Origin: Caulobacteraceae bacterium
GTDB taxonomy: Bacteria > Pseudomonadota > Alphaproteobacteria > Caulobacterales > Caulobacteraceae
Reading direction: 5' to 3'
Assembly: GCA_030151985.1 (NCBI GenBank)
Contig: JASLDZ010000426.1
Coordinates: 1 to 5,710 of the forward strand
Length of the DNA: 5,710 bases
Shown: positions 5,511-5,710 of the stretch, one piece after another
Layout: every line of letters starts with the position of its first letter
Numbering within the stretch: position 1 is the stretch's first letter
Program-made: the position numbers and the translations under genes
Notes under the pieces: generated by a model
What the model saw: only the letters and a program-made list of their open reading frames with translations
Databases searched by the model: none
What the model was told of the DNA's origin: nothing

Positions 5511-5710
5511 ATGAGCCAGACCGGAACGGAGACCGCCCCGCCCGCGGGCCTGAAGCCCGCCGCGGTCCGCGCCGCGCCGCTGTCGCCGCACCTGCAGGTC
5601 TGGCGCTGGCACGTCACCATGGCGGGCTCGATCGCCACCCGGGCGAGCGGCGTGGCGCTCTACGTCGGCGCGCTGATCGTGGCGGGGCTGGGCTGGGCGC
5701 TGGCGTCCGG
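5511..5710 (+). CDS. sdhC: Succinate dehydrogenase cytochrome b556 subunit SdhC, 3' end outside the window
   Basis: The first 66 codons, from the ATG at 5511, encode a hydrophilic N-terminus followed by APLSPHLQVWRWHVTMAGSIATRASGVALYVGALIVAGLG. The PLSPHL-x-WRW segment (23-33) and the SxxxRxxG motif (40-47) before the first membrane helix (about 48-66) mark it as SdhC, one of the two membrane anchors of complex II, which hold haem b and the ubiquinone site. Ser40 and Arg44 correspond to the quinone-site Ser27 and Arg31 of E. coli SdhC; the residue before the Arg, usually His (SILHR), is Thr43 here. The haem-ligand His is expected further on, outside the window. GGAG lies 12 nt before the ATG, a rather long spacing. 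It is divergent from metK and should open the sdhCDAB operon. Confidence 0.92.
   Translation, partial: MSQTGTETAPPAGLKPAAVRAAPLSPHLQVWRWHVTMAGSIATRASGVALYVGALIVAGLGWALAS

Overview
The window looks like a chromosomal segment of a very GC-rich alphaproteobacterium, most likely of the order Caulobacterales (Caulobacter/Phenylobacterium type). The reasons are the third-position G/C bias, the protein sequences (MetK, TrmB and SdhC are alphaproteobacterial in style), a promoter-like site in front of sdhC that resembles the Caulobacter housekeeping sigma-factor pattern, and a G/C-tract palindromic repeat of a kind I recall from Caulobacterales genomes. The last two points rest on memory, not on a search.

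Layout. (1) Positions 1-494, plus strand: the 3' part of a YdfG-like short-chain dehydrogenase. It converges on (2) positions 514-2580, minus strand: a secreted M13 zinc metallopeptidase. The 19-bp gap between them carries a hairpin whose loop is the ydfG stop codon. (3) Positions 2690-3250, minus: an O6-alkylguanine-DNA alkyltransferase (Ogt). (4) Positions 3261-3923, minus: TrmB, the tRNA m7G46 methyltransferase, only 10 bp upstream of ogt. (5) Positions 3928-4061: a nested palindromic repeat element between metK and trmB that also contains the trmB Shine-Dalgarno sequence. (6) Positions 4070-5263, minus: MetK, S-adenosylmethionine synthetase. (7) Positions 5264-5510: a divergent control region with an 18-bp perfect palindrome (probable SahR-type operator) over a possible metK promoter, and a separate promoter for (8) sdhC, whose first 66 codons run off the right edge.

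The genes metK, trmB and ogt lie head to tail and are probably one transcription unit: MetK makes SAM, TrmB spends it on tRNA, and Ogt removes O6-methylguanine, a lesion that SAM itself can cause. The M13 peptidase follows on the same strand after 109 bp and may or may not be part of that unit. SdhC begins the succinate dehydrogenase operon and is functionally separate.

Most of the window is ordinary housekeeping DNA and I see no unknown multi-gene system in it. The parts worth a second look are non-coding or at residue level: the palindromic element and its overlap with the trmB ribosome-binding site, the metK operator, an Arg-to-Gln change at the arginine-finger position of Ogt, and a changed quinone-site motif in SdhC. 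No stretch longer than 300 bases lacks a gene.
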